A DNA stretch of 64,000 nt, taken from assembly GCA_963281255.1 (NCBI GenBank), contig OY725494.1:4849934-4913933 (forward strand), given 5' to 3'. Position 1 is the stretch's first letter, and each line of letters begins with the position of its first letter. Below are positions 40,527 through 52,456 of the stretch, one piece after another. Source of the stretch: Aphrocallistes beatrix (taxonomy: Eukaryota; Porifera; Hexactinellida; Sceptrulophora; Aphrocallistidae). The position numbers and the translations under genes were made by a program. Under the pieces are notes generated by a model. The model worked only from the letters and a program-made list of their open reading frames with translations, was not told where the DNA came from and made no database searches.

Positions 40527-41480
40527 ACAATTTTGAAAGCGAAATATTGACAATTATTGTGCTTTTTTCGTTTTATATGTGTAATTTTGTTTCCTCTATC
40601 AGATGACTGGTCAGAATCATGATATTATGACATATTTGGGAGTTAAGGTGGTTCAAGGCAATAGTTTACACAAATGATTGTTGATTTTGCCTTTGAACCA
40701 AGGTTGAAACCGCTTCAACCAAATACGAATTTAACCGAATAATGGTCAGATCAAATAATTTGGTTAACCGAATATTTGGTCAACCAAATAATTTGGTTAA
40801 CCGAATATTTGGTCAACCAAATAATTTGCATGCTTTCCCAACATAATCACATGTTCTTACATGAGGTGATCCGAACACAAATAGGCCAACTTATATTTGA
40901 TTATATTTTGTATAAATGTTTATATATTGAATATATAAACATTTATACAAAAATATATTTTGTGGTTGACCAAATATTCGGTTGACTAAATTATACGGTT
41001 CTCAACCGAATACCAAATAATGATATTTGGTTACAAACCAAATATCAACTATTTGCAAATATTATTTGGTTAAACCGAATAATCAACTACCGTAAACTGG
41101 GGCGACTTTGGCCCTAAGAGGTGACTTTGTCCCACAATAGCAATTTTAATAAAATATACTCCAACTTAGAAATACTGTAGTTTCAATGTCTTAGGATATA
41201 TTGAGAGTTTCATTCAACATATTTGCAATGTGATTACATTGATTCATAAGTTTGAGTATATTTTATTAAAATTGCTATTGTGGGACAAAGTCACCTCTTA
41301 GGGCCAAAGTCGCCCCAGTTTACGGTATTCGGTTGCAACCCTGCTTTGAACCATCGTAGCTCCCAAATATGTCATCATATCGTGATTCTGAACCAGATAT
41401 CTTAAAGAGGAGACATAATTACATCCTTAGTACGAAAAAAACAATAATTGTCTTTAGTTCGCTTTCAAAATTGTTCGACC
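40527..41480. mobile_element. Nested inverted-repeat composite
   Basis: Outer arms of about 135 bp (40538-40661 and 41340-41475; e.g. CAATTTTGAAAGCGAA, GACATATTTGGGAG) are about 85% alike. Inside lies an array of ATTTGGTTAACCGAAT palindromes (40700-41090), probably a hAT-type element ended by GGTTGCAACC, and inside that the foldback at 41091-41327. Confidence 0.65.
41091..41327. mobile_element. TACCGTAAACTGGGGCGAC foldback MITE
   Basis: Inverted arms of about 70 bp, almost perfect, starting TACCGTAAACTGGGGCGACT. The innermost and youngest layer of the composite. Confidence 0.85.
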
Positions 41481-42177
41481 AAGCGGGGGGGGGGCATTTA
41501 GGGCGATTAAAGTCTCCCAAAGAGGCTTTAAAATCCTTGGATGCACGTGGGATTTTTATATTTATAGTAGTAGCCACAAACTTAACACATTCCTGTGGCA
41601 ACGAAGGGGATATTTTTAAGTATTTTAGTACAAGTACGTGATAATTTTTTGATCCTTTTTACAATTATCAAAATTTGGTTCCTTTGGTGTAACCATGATC
41701 TGTTTACTCTTCAAAGTGATTTAAGATATGCCTATACAGGGTGTCCTGAAATTATTGGCACCTTACTTAATATACCAAAAATTCAAATCATGATAAACTA
41801 TCGCATAAATATAACATCCAGCATGTCCTATACACTTCCTAATCCTATCAGACTTCAAATAATAGAATAATGGGAAGTTTGAAGGATATACAGTATGGTT
41901 ATGCTAATTATAGTAAGTCAAGAGTAGCATCATAAGGTGCCGCTAATTCCTGGGCTGAGTATGTTATGTGATACAAGATGTCAACTCAAGGAAACGTATA
42001 TTTTGACAAATGTTTCGTTTTTCAATAAGAAAAAGTTCACATCAAATCCCAAGCTATTATAATTCAGTACAATAGACTTCGCTTGATAAATCAAGTCGAA
42101 TTTGTTTTGAAATTCGCTTCTTGTTAATTGGCTATTAGAGGCCTGTTATTATTATTATTATTGTTCTCTTATCTCTC

Positions 42178-42457
42178 TATTGTCACAGGGAGAGCTGCAT
42201 TTGTCCGAATTTTGTAGTGTGCATTTGTCCGACTGAAGTATGCATTTGTCCTAAAAGTGTTTTTAGGTGAGGCATCTTGCTCCCCTTTGGGACAATTGAG
42301 GCATTTTTGGTCGGGGAATATATTGTAATGCTAGGATTTTGCAGTTTTTAAGAGTGATCTTTATTTGCAAACTATGAAATTCGGACAAATGCATACTCAT
42401 TCGGACAAATGCATACTACAAATTCGGACAAATGCATTCATCCCTTGTCACAATTTG
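42178..42457. mobile_element. GCATTTGTCCGA MITE
   Basis: Inverted ends ATTGTCACAGGGAGAG / CATCCCTTGTCACAAT, with three direct copies of GCATTTGTCC at each end in opposite orientation. Confidence 0.75.
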
Positions 42458-42529
42458 TTAATTCCCTCTAGTTCATAATATGCGATCCAACCTTCATTCT
42501 CTAAAGCATAGTAGCGTTGAAATGGATTC

Positions 42530-42655
42530 TTGTACCATACATACAAAAGAGGAGATTTCATCATGCGCAGCTTGAATAAACAAGCACTCTATCTTTTAGT
42601 TAGTTTAATGTTCGCTGTACATGATGAAATCTCCTCTTTTGTATGTATGGTACAA
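42530..42655. mobile_element. MITE with 36-bp perfect inverted ends
   Basis: Arms begin TTGTACCATACATACAAAAG and match over 36 bases without a mismatch, around a 54-bp core. Likely young. Confidence 0.85.
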
Positions 42656-42710
42656 ACACTTTACTTGTGAATGCTCTTATCCATTGTTATAAATATAGTA
42701 TACTATTAGA

Positions 42711-42877
42711 GGTGACTCGGCTTAATCGAGATACTTTGGTCCCGCATATTTTGTCCCAATTAACCGATGAATTTATTATTAGCTTCTATGTATGGGAACC
42801 ATTCCGTTCCTGGAGACTTTTCCAAATTAAGCGGTTGTCCTGATTAAGCGGTGTCCCGATTAAGCGGAGTTGACTAT
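42711..42877. mobile_element. pogo-like MITE, degraded
   Basis: GTGACTCGGCTTAATCGAG ... TTAAGCGGAGTTGACT with several inner GATTAAGCGG repeats. CAGTCGACTCCGC family relative. Confidence 0.6.
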
Positions 42878-42879
42878 AT

Positions 42880-43080
42880 ACATACATACATACACAGGCC
42901 CGGCGGAAGCAACTTTTTATTGGTCCGGCCATAGCAAAAGTTGGTCCGGCCAAAGCCGGACCGGCCGGACCAGTTCCGCCGGCCCTGCTACATATATACA
43001 TACATACATACATACATACAATCATACATACATACATACATTCATACATACATACATTCATACATACATATATACATATT
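42880..43080. repeat. (CATA)n microsatellite with hAT-like insertion
   Basis: CATA repeats on both sides of a 95-bp element CAGGCCCGGCGGAAGC ... TTCCGCCGGCCCTG (42895-42989). Confidence 0.8.
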
Positions 43081-43195
43081 AAGCGAACTTGATTCAATAC
43101 AAATCCTATCTAAAAAATGAAATTGGGACCAGGAGGTTAGTTCATAATAAACGAATGTTCATATTAAGCGGGTTCATAATAAGCGACCCTGACTG
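43078..43195. mobile_element. pogo-like MITE (CAGTCAGGG family), 3' part
   Basis: Starts in TTAAGCGAACTTGATTC and ends CGACCCTGACTG followed by TA. Lacks the nested insertion found at 18541-18926. Confidence 0.7.
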
Positions 43196-44088
43196 TATAT
43201 ACATACATACAATGGATGCCTGGTCATTGTAACTATACTTAATGTCCTCAAGGCAGTAGTATAGAGCTCTGGTTAGAGCCATTAACGCATGTTGTATTGA
43301 GTAGATAGATTTGCTACTGCGTAGTCCCGGCATTCCTTGTGCCACGCGAGTATACAGATTGAGAAGGCAAATTACAGACCTATGAATTTATAATGACGAA
43401 ATCCACATCACTCATTTCGTTCTTGTTTTTGTTATTTATACAAATTTTCCCAAACAGTTTTTCTTAATAAAAATGGCATATCTCTCCTTCCCCTGATTAC
43501 AATATATTCTACTTGTATGTTTTAAAGTCATTTTATTGAAGTTGGACAGTTTCATGAAATAACCCATACACTCCTCTTTTAAAAGGATTCACAGTATATG
43601 ACTGAAATATTCATCATTTGTGACCATGGATTATATTTAGTTTCACGATATAAGAATTTTGGCAGAAAGACTTCCTAAGACATCCTTGTAGTCCATGGTC
43701 CTACTGTCACTGAAAATAGTTATTTATTGAAAATAATGTAGATTACGTTCTAGAAGGTAGAAGTGGGAAAGAGATAATATAATTTGAGTGCATAATTACT
43801 CCATACCTCAAAATCTACTTCTTAACACCTTGTATCGACTATTTTGTGATGATTGAATACATTTTTTAAATTCTGATGCTTAGAGGATCGTTTGAGGCTA
43901 GTCCTGTTGAGGGTTCATGAGTAACCTGAAACAATGGGAGTTTCCAATATTTTAGGAATATATAGTTTTAGTTTTTTCATTGGTTTAATAATAGGTGTCA
44001 ATATTTAATCTTTTTTAAATAGAAAAGGCTGAAAGTGAATTTTGACGCTAGTGCAGGTTCTAGGAAATTTGTGAGTTGAAAATGAAAA
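43196..44088. other. Intergenic
   Basis: No gene or recognised repeat. Confidence 0.4.
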
Positions 44089-45863
44089 TCTTATATATTA
44101 AAACGCTATGATTTTTTTATTTGTTTGTTTGTCCGAATTGGGTGAATAATTGGCAAGTCGCAGAGATACGAAAATTGGCATGTATAGGTGTCAAATGATG
44201 GAAGTTCAAGATTACTTTACTGACTCTAAAGTGAACATAGGATGATATTTCATTTATTGTGCATACTTGCTAACTGTCCTTTTCAGACATATATTGAAAG
44301 TAATGTCCCGCGAAAACATTCCAAAAAGTGGAATTGTCCCACTTTTCAGTGTAGAACTAATACAAATATGCTATGTCCACTAAAGTACTACTTATGTCCA
44401 GCCTTTCTCCTTGCAGAGGTTGGTATGTACGATGCAATGATTAGTAAAATCCAGTTCGTTATAATCTTGCGAGTTGAGTTTAGTGGTTTAACTCTAATTG
44501 CAATTCTTATCTTAAATTCTTTGTGGAAAGGTCTCCACAGTTTGCACACATCAGCGCAGTAATCTATGTGGAAACTTTTTAAGGAAGAATCTAATGAAAG
44601 GGATTGCAATTTACAATTACAAATCTTAAATTATCATTTAAAATTCAAGATTTAATTAGTTATCATATCTCACACTATATGACGCATTTACTTTTATTCT
44701 CCGTCTTGATAGGTTGTACTTTAGTAGCCGATAAAATTACAGTATCAAATTGCCTAGAATCAATCCTTGTAGAATAATACTAGAGTCTTTTCCCTGTTTG
44801 TTCAATTGGTTTTTTTCAATACTCATCGGTAGACATACTTAGTGCTAATCTCGTGGTATTAGACTTGTTGATGACACAATATTTGTAAGCATTAGCACCA
44901 TGTACACTTGATGCATGAAGGGTTAAGTCTTGACGAATAGAAATATTTTATTATTTAAATTTGGTACATACTCTTTCTGCTGGCATAGTTTTAGTTATCA
45001 TAAATTGTATAGAAATGGGAGTTAGGTGGATTTAGGGATGTCACCATTATTTAAATCTTACGCCACAAGATGTATGTCAGTATGCAATTATATTTCCATT
45101 TTTGCATGCAAACATTGCTCAATATCATACATTTGAACTTTGATGATTATTCATAAATTAAGATGTATATACAATAATGAAAGGCTAAAAATCTATTTTT
45201 ACTATTTTTCTCGTTAGAACTATTCAAAATTTCCTTGTTATGACGGGTATACCTCAGCATTATAATCTCAACTAGTTTGAGCTAAATATAGCATTCGAAA
45301 AGTTTCACTATGTTACTCACAACATCTTATCTTGCATACTTTCAACATCATAAATATATTTCTATTTTTGTACATACTTCTAAAGTGTAAAAATAAACTT
45401 TTCCTTAGCTGTATATAGATAAGCCAGTTCAACTCGATACTTTGAAATATTGTTTCAACATACGTATATACGTTGATATGTTAGTTGATATTATAAATGT
45501 AATCCAATGCATTATCTCTACTACGTATTAAAACTCGGATATTATACATACTCTAATCTCAAAAAATATGCTAGAAGCTAGCTTTCAACAATTGATATAG
45601 GGTTTTAAAGGTGTAGATTATGAATAACTGTAGATAGATATTTTGTTTGTTAGCGTTCAGCTGATTGCATATTTAATAAACTAGGTGGTTTTTATTTTAT
45701 CAGTTTTTGTTTACAATAAGTACATAAAGTGAACAAATTTCAAATGGATTGGTGAAATTAACATTTCGCGCCCTAGGTGACCTCTGTATTATATGATATA
45801 CTCAAGCGCTAGCAGGGCAAAGTGTCAACCAGCCGCGCAGCGCATGCAAGCGAAGCGCGCTTG
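44089..45863 (+). mobile_element. Helitron-like element, both ends present (1.78 kb)
   Basis: A|TCTTATATATTAAAACGC at 44089 and the hairpin block GCGCAGCGCATGCAAGCGAA + GCGCGCTTG|T at 45855-45863, in correct relative orientation. The interior holds a piece of the TTGCCAAC element (44259-44440) and AT-rich sequence without a Rep/helicase frame. Ends may instead belong to two copies. Confidence 0.5.
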
Positions 45864-46185
45864 TAATTCTTAAATCATGATTGGATATTAATTCTATTTC
45901 AATAAAGGAATTGTTTTTAATAAAGTAAAATCGCATTGCAAACAATCTTAAAACAAATGTAAATAAGCAGCAATAAATAAAATATTGAACAAATTACAAA
46001 TAATTGCGCGCTTTGACTTAACCAACTTGAAAAAAGATTTTTTTTCTGAATATTTGTATTGTTTTTCTGCTGTGCGTGCATAAAATATTAAACAAAACAG
46101 AACAGTTGGCCTTCTCATTGCTGAAAGTGTCACTAACTCCGTCCTTATGTCCGTCTATTCAGCATGGATTCCCTAACGTATGCTG
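45864..46185. other. Short spacer
   Basis: 3' flank of bZIP gene 2. Nothing recognised. Confidence 0.4.
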
Positions 46186-46833
46186 CTAGTTCTCCGGCCC
46201 AGGTAGTCTCTCTCTACTTTCGCCTGTTCCCTTGATATGAAGACCTTTTCCTTCATTAAATATCGCAATAGCCGATTTAATTCCTTGTATCTCCATTTGA
46301 AGACTAATTTTTATCGCTTCCAATTCTTTCTTTTTTGCGATTTGCGAACGAATTTCTAATTCTCGTTTTTTGTAGTCCGAGGCTCTCTTATTCATCTTTT
46401 TTCGAATTTGTTTTTTCTTACCCTTAACAGCTTTGATTTCCTCGTCACTTAGACTCACGTGGTTGATTAACATATTCAACTCTTTAACTTTAATTTCCCA
46501 AAGTTCCTCTTCGCTTTTTAAAACCTCGACCAGTTTTTCGGAGTATTTTGTGCGGTTTTGAGATTCTAAAGTCTGAATGACATCGGCGACATTCTTGTCA
46601 CTTGGAGGTTGTTCGATTGGCGCATGGGGAGTGTTAAAAATAGCATCATTAATGGGACAGAAGCTGTGAGGAAACCCATTCCATTGGTCACTACTTGTCG
46701 TAGATTTAAAGTTTGGGAATGAACTTAATCCATCAAAATATCCAATTTCAAAGTTCTGACTTTCAAACTGATAATTATAATCACCAAAATGGAATGCATG
46801 CGTTGCGTAATATTCGTTTTCCATTATTGACAT
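46186..46833 (-). CDS. Divergent Maf/CNC-like bZIP protein 2
   Basis: 215 residues, intronless. An acidic/aromatic N-terminal half (NEYYATHAFHFGDYNYQFES; possible activation or interaction region) is followed by KVKELNMLINHVSLSDEEIK (extended homology region), basic block KKKQIRKKMNKRASDYKKRE, and a coiled coil (KKELEAIKISLQMEIQ). Aligned without gaps to CNC factors, the invariant Asn is Lys and the invariant Arg is Asp; with a three-residue shift NKRASDYKK could supply the Asn. A TATATAAA box lies at 46865-46872, implying a very short 5'UTR. It is closest to bZIP 3 at 48225-48665. Confidence 0.65.
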   Translation of the reverse strand: MSIMENEYYATHAFHFGDYNYQFESQNFEIGYFDGLSSFPNFKSTTSSDQWNGFPHSFCPINDAIFNTPHAPIEQPPSDKNVADVIQTLESQNRTKYSEKLVEVLKSEEELWEIKVKELNMLINHVSLSDEEIKAVKGKKKQIRKKMNKRASDYKKRELEIRSQIAKKKELEAIKISLQMEIQGIKSAIAIFNEGKGLHIKGTGESRERLPGPEN

Positions 46834-46864
46834 TTTAGATTTTGTGTTTGTTAGTTGTTTTCTG

Positions 46865-46872
46865 TTTATATA
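46865..46872 (-). promoter_or_regulatory. TATA box, bZIP 2
   Basis: Minus strand TATATAAA about 35 bases upstream of the ATG. Confidence 0.55.
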
Positions 46873-46879
46873 GGGCTCC

Positions 46880-48224
46880 GCTCCTGAGCCAGTTTTAATA
46901 ATTATTTATAGAAACTAATTATTTATACGTTAATGGTTGTATACATATAGAAGGTGTTTTTTGTTGCCAATTTTAGAAATTATCCCTATTACGCACATTT
47001 ATCATGCAATTAGTGTTTGAGCCAATTAATATTTTTCAACATCAATTTAATTACAATATTTTAGGTGCTTTTATTGACGACTGAACTAGATTAGAAGAAT
47101 GCTTTGTTTCAAGTCCCTTAGTATTCCCTTAGTATTAGTCGATGATGAACTTAATATTTAAACGAAAAGTACCGTTTGATGGTCTTTACCAATTATCGGG
47201 AAATTTTTAGTAGGAATTTATTTCGAAGTTCTGTGAAGTTCAAATTATTATTTTTTAAAAATCTTGAATACCATAGTCTTGAATTACTGGTACAGCTACT
47301 TAAGGATATTTCAATAATTATGAACTACGTTACACAATGCATGCACCAAAGTCATAAAACCCATTGGTTCATCTGAACCAATCAATTACCCGACCCTCTT
47401 AACATCCTTGGTGCTATTTGCTCCAATAGCTTTTCCAGGAACAGGCATACAGACGGACTTTTAAAACCAATCATGCATGAGGCATCTCCTATACAGGAGC
47501 TGCACTAAAGATGTTATACAGTATATATCTAAGTTGACTAATTCATGAATTATCAATGAATTACTCAAAATTTGAAACTAAAATAATCAAAAAAAAATTT
47601 GTATAATATATTTCGCTTAGGGACTGAGCAATGTTAGAGGTATATAACATGAGCAACCTTTTAACCACTTTTGGTCATAGAAATCTATACAAAGAAATTT
47701 TGAATAATTCATTAATTGAATAATTCATAATTCTTCATCATATTTCAATGAATTAGTCAACTTAGGTGCATTATACATATTTTATTCTCAAGAGTATATG
47801 GCTTGAACATAAAATAGACGCCCGAATGGTGGCTCAAGCAGACACAATCCGAATTCAATTTTTTGTAACTGGTTATAGCAATTTTAGATTACATTAAATC
47901 AGTGCATGTTAGTATATAATTTTGGTACAATTAGGTTATATTAACATCAATTTCCAAGCATGACCCAAAAAATCATAATTTATTGATATTTTAGGATTAT
48001 TTTCCAAACCTTTTAGGTAGAGGTAAACTGACTTAATAATTGTCTATTATAATGATAGCACCCAACAACGCAATTTCAGAGATGAAATTTTGAGATATAG
48101 GCAAATTTAATTCTGCAGAAATTTGATCATTTAAAGATTGTTAAAATAAGATATCAATAAGAGCAGTATTTTTGCCAGTAAGCAGCCGCTATGCATTGCA
48201 GGCAGCGCGAAATACATTAAAATC
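46880..48224. other. Intergenic with one MITE
   Basis: Contains a CTAAGTTGACTAATTCATG ... ATGAATTAGTCAACTTAG MITE at 47532-47765 (third family member at 6891-7531). No gene. Confidence 0.6.
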
Positions 48225-48665
48225 TTAATAAATATCTGGAAAATCTCCCCTTTCTACTTTCAACCTCCTCATGGCCAATCGGTGCTCTTCTATTTCCAAT
48301 AGAAGAGCCATCTTTTCTGCTTCCAACTCTCTCTTCTCAGCGATTTTATCCTCAACTTCTCTGCTTTCTCTCTTCTCGTTGTCGGCGAATCTTTTGTTCA
48401 TCTTTTTGCGAATTTTCCGTTTTTGGTCCTTAATAGCTCTGACCTCCTCAGGATCTAGAGTCACATACCTAATGTACATGTTGAGCTCTACGATCTTTAT
48501 TTTCCAAAGGCGCACTTCACTCTCTAAAACCTCGATCAGCTGTTCGGAGTATCTGGTGCTGGTTTGAGATTTTAGGGTTTGGATGATATTCTTGAGAGTT
48601 CGAGGCTGTTCGATTGGTTGATCCAAGCTGTTAGTTCCGAAGCAGTATTGGTTAATATTTGACAT
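48225..48665 (-). CDS. Divergent Maf/CNC-like bZIP protein 3
   Basis: 146 residues, intronless. Short N-terminus, then KIVELNMYIRYVTLDPEEVR, basic block KRKIRKKMNKRFADNEKRES, and coiled coil (EKRELEAEKMALLLEIEEHR). Same K/D substitution pattern at the Asn/Arg positions. TATAAATA at 48748-48755. Confidence 0.65.
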   Translation of the reverse strand: MSNINQYCFGTNSLDQPIEQPRTLKNIIQTLKSQTSTRYSEQLIEVLESEVRLWKIKIVELNMYIRYVTLDPEEVRAIKDQKRKIRKKMNKRFADNEKRESREVEDKIAEKRELEAEKMALLLEIEEHRLAMRRLKVERGDFPDIY

Positions 48666-48747
48666 TTATTTTTTTGTTTGGATGTAGTTAGTTGTTATTC
48701 TAGTCTCCGGTGTATATCGCTACTATCCAACTGTAAAATTTTGAGTT

Positions 48748-48755
48748 TATTTATA
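48748..48755 (-). promoter_or_regulatory. TATA box, bZIP 3
   Basis: Minus strand TATAAATA about 83 bases upstream of the ATG at 48665. Confidence 0.5.
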
Positions 48756-49043
48756 GTTTTTTATATTCTATTAACTATTGTCTGTTGGGGGGGTTTTTGT
48801 TGCCATTTTCGAGGAAAGTTCTTACTGACCTACACAATCGGATAGAGCACTATAAGCTTGGTTGTACGTACTCAAAAACTTATTTACTTTTAATTATACT
48901 AATGACTTTTTAATAATGTAAAATTTGGTCCAAATATTATTTTATTTATTTTTCATAAAACACGGCATGTTTCATAACTACTTTTAATAAAATAAAATAT
49001 TTATATTTGAAATAATGCAATTGATATGAATAAGTGTATATCA

Positions 49044-49198
49044 ACGCCGGAGCCACGATTTTAGAAGTGGTCCGGTTTTTGCCGAACCAACCGGACCACT
49101 TTTAAAAAGTTGCCACAGGTTTAACATGGCAAACCTGTGGCAACTTTTGAAAAGTGTCCGGTTAAAACCGTACCAACTGGACCAGTGGCGCCAGCCCT
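49044..49198. mobile_element. hAT-like foldback (GTGGTCCGG repeats)
   Basis: Inverted arms with AAGTGGTCCGGTTTTTGCCG / CCGGTTAAAACCGTACCAAC and a central GCCACAGGTTT / AAACCTGTGGC stem. Confidence 0.55.
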
Positions 49199-49235
49199 GC
49201 ATATGATCTATCTGGAGTGGAAATACTGTATACTG

Positions 49236-49680
49236 GTGAACGGACATTCCTCGCAGACATTTCGTCGCTCGGAAATTTCGTGGCGGCCATTTCATCCTCT
49301 GAACATTAGTTGCCGGACAATGTGTAGCGGAATTTTCGCCTCTGTTTCACGGGAATCTCGCGGGTACTAATTTATAAGGAACGGAAGTTGAGGCTTTTGG
49401 AGTGGAGTATGTCTGAAAAAAGGTGAAAATGAGGGCTTTTGATTGAGAAATAAGTAAGTGCGAAAGGGATATTTCAGGGGACGAAAATTCGATGTGACAA
49501 AATTCCAGGAACGAAAGTTCTGTTACCCGTTGTCCAGTAACTAATGTTCAGAGGACGAAGTGTCTACGCGACGAAATGTCCGGCGACGAAATGTCCACGC
49601 GACGAAGTGTCCGATCGACGTAATGTCCACGCGACGAAATGTCCGAGCGACGAAATGTCCATGCGATGAAATTTTGTATA
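49236..49680. mobile_element. MITE with 16-bp ACGAAATGTCC repeats
   Basis: About seven direct copies of ACGAAATGTCCACGCG (49554-49671) face inverted GACATTTCGTCGCTCGG copies at 49245-49280. The GC-rich repeat ends enclose AT-rich DNA. Confidence 0.65.
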
Positions 49681-49818
49681 AATTGTATTTTGTGAGTGGC
49701 TCCAACATTTATAATTTCAATCATTTACTCATGGTGAAATTATGACGATCAATTCGTCAAATATTTCTGTTATTAAAAAGGAAAATTGAAAGTTGTTCTT
49801 AAACAAAGCTTGATAGTA

Positions 49819-50134
49819 CAGTGCACCCTCGCTAGTTCGAACCTCGCTAATCCGAACACTTCATTCTTAAAATCCGAACACCCAAAATATAATTTTATTC
49901 GCCTCTATGATTTGAATAAACGTTTATAAACTTAAATTTATCATTAAGATTTAGAAACCTCGTTAAATAAGCAATAAGAGCGAAATAATATCCTTAATAT
50001 TCTAACAATATAAATTTATTATAATTAATGTCCTATTGAATTAGTGTTATTTCACTAATCGGAACAAATTCACTAATCCGAACGATTTTTTCGAACTTTG
50101 GAACAGAGCTGTTCGGATTAGCGAGGGTGTACTG
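49819..50134. mobile_element. pogo-like MITE (CAGTGCACCCTCGC family)
   Basis: Ends CAGTGCACCCTCGCTAGTTC / GGATTAGCGAGGGTGTACTG, flanked by TA on each side, 316 bp, with inner CGCTAATCCGAAC copies. A solo fragment lies at 57664-57710. Confidence 0.85.
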
Positions 50135-51776
50135 TATTATGTTATGATGAGCATTTAATATTGTTTGTTTCAAGGTTGGTAGACATTCAGTTTTCTAACT
50201 GTCTGTTAGTAATTCAGTAAACTTTGGATTTAACAGTATTTGTTTGGGCTTAAAGGTCACTGCACCCAGTGTCATTGGTTCTATGTAAATGTGCTTTATA
50301 TACCTTGATAGACCAAAATTTATTCATTTTCATCTGGCGCAATACTCTTGCGAACTGGAAATTTTAATTGGTTAATGGTTAGATGATCAAACCAATGATT
50401 TGCTGATTAGACTAATCTAGCGATGGCATTTACAGCAAGCATTTCTGTGTGCACTGTAGACTGCCCCAAAGTCGTAATATCCAATCGGAAATGTCGTTAT
50501 CTGACAGGTAAAAATACTTCTGCAGATCTATGGGAAAGGGAAAAAGTCTTTATTAGCGATTTGTCGCTAAAACTTTGATTCCTCGACTTGTACTAGTCAA
50601 TGAGGGAGAAAATACTAATATTCAACATCTGATTCCCACAAGTTTCCCATTGGTGATGAATTACAGTCACGAAATTACTTAAAATTCAATACTTTTTATA
50701 TTTTACTTTATATAACGGAGAATCGATATGATTTTAATGTACAGTTTATATACGTATATTGAACAGCTCCGGGACTCGAGTTTTGTTCAGTATACCGAGG
50801 TGTTCTTGATTGTATTTGTATCTACTAATATTTATGTTTACAATAGTAACACTACGTAGTTCCTCCAGATCCTTTTTCTTAGCTTGAATGGAAGAGAATT
50901 CTTATTATCCTTTGTTTGTTGAAAACTAAACTCCACAACGGTTGGCGATTTCTTTTGGATGTTTGTTTTCAGATTTATCAAATCTGATCCTTCACTCTTG
51001 TTGGGTTGCATTCTCTACTTTGTATTCGGAATAATCAAGTACTAGAACTGTCTACCAAAGACTTTATAATGGGGCAATATATGTAGTTAGGATATGATGA
51101 TGCAAAAATTAAGCAAAAGTGTTTTTTTCTTACAATAAAATCGAAAACACCAAAATTGGAACTGTTTTAATCTATGATGCATTCCATGCTTCGTCTCAGT
51201 CGAATTTTACTGTCTCAATGCATTTTTATGCACTTATGCTAATTTTCTAAAAATTTCATATTCGTGTAGGATTATAGTTCTTGTTTTCGCTGCTTTCAAT
51301 GCACGAGATTAAATCCTGTGATTGCCTAGGAAAGTTTAATTAAAATTTTTTCTCTGTAAATTGAAGAAATTTAATATAAATGCCAATTTATGCACATTCA
51401 TGACTGATATATGTTAATTGCTTTGAACCACTGCAGGTGATATATCTGTGTAGTATAATATTTCGCACTCTAATTTTTGCTGACCAATCGATATTCAGAT
51501 TTCAAACCTAACAGCTGCATTCGATTAACTATCCTCTGCGAGGCAAGACACATCTTAATTGAAAGGCATTGGACACTGAATCTGCCACACAACTATTCTA
51601 TTTTTAGATCACCACTGGTTACATACAGACGTGTAATTTATGTTATTTGTAGAATCTATATTTAGAAAGTTTCATATTATATTCAAGTTTATCATTATTG
51701 ACTAAGGATACTATAGCTCTTGATTTACTAAGATTAAATTCCAACTTTCAAAACACTTTCGTTAGAATATACATAC
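50135..51776. other. Intergenic
   Basis: No gene or recognised repeat. Confidence 0.4.
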
Positions 51777-51850
51777 AGTGGATGCCGGTTATAAGAATAC
51801 CGTTGGAACTGCATAGAATGTTTTATAACCGGCATAAATTATATGGGATA
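51777..51850. mobile_element. pogo-like MITE (CAGTGGATGCCGG), interrupted
   Basis: Left 74 bp of the family seen complete at 14930-15053. It is cut at GGGATA by the Helitron-like 3' end. Confidence 0.75.
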
Positions 51851-52110
51851 CAAGCGCGCTTCGCTTGCTTGCGCTGCGCGGCTGGCGGACACTTTATGTC
51901 CGCCAGCGGAGATAACATCTCTGCACATCTCAAGGGAGAAAACATCTCTAAATATGTCTGTCCTACTGTTAAAATCGATATCACTCGAAAAATCATCAAA
52001 TTTGTCAATTTTTAAATTTTTTGATGCATAATGATGACGTCACAACAGAGTGATGAGTCATCATTGATGATAGTTGTATCATATGTGAAGAATATTAATA
52101 TACATATTCT
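51851..52110 (-). mobile_element. Helitron-like element 3' end inserted in a pogo-like MITE
   Basis: Minus-strand terminus GCGCGCTTG|TATCCCAT. Comparison with the intact pogo-like copy at 14930 places the insertion between A and T and fixes CTTG as the last bases. Confidence 0.7.
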
Positions 52111-52272
52111 ATTAAAATTTTAATATACACCTTTCAATTTTTCAACTGGCCTCTATACCCCAAATCAGCCGTTAGTCGTCTTTTAAATATCTGAATGCTT
52201 TTCCGCATGAACAAAGTGTGACCCTATGAGCGCAGCATATGAAAGATAGTAATAATGAGATTTCGTGAAATA

Positions 52273-52456
52273 TATTTCAGGCTAAGTTGACTAATTCACG
52301 AATTAATGAATAATTCGAATAATTCATAATTCATCAAGCCAGAGAAGAATTATTCAAAATTGAAAGTTTTTACAAGAAAATATCATAAATTATATGAATG
52401 AATTTTCGAATAATTCATAATTCTTTGCCATTTTTTAATGAATTAGTCAACTTAGA
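52273..52456. mobile_element. CTAAGTTGACTAATTCA MITE
   Basis: Inverted ends GCTAAGTTGACTAATTCACG / TGAATTAGTCAACTTAGA with AATTATTC palindromes inside. Confidence 0.75.

Noticed and set aside
49554-49671. CRISPR-like array
   Set aside because: 16-bp contiguous repeats without spacers, in an animal genome, within a MITE.
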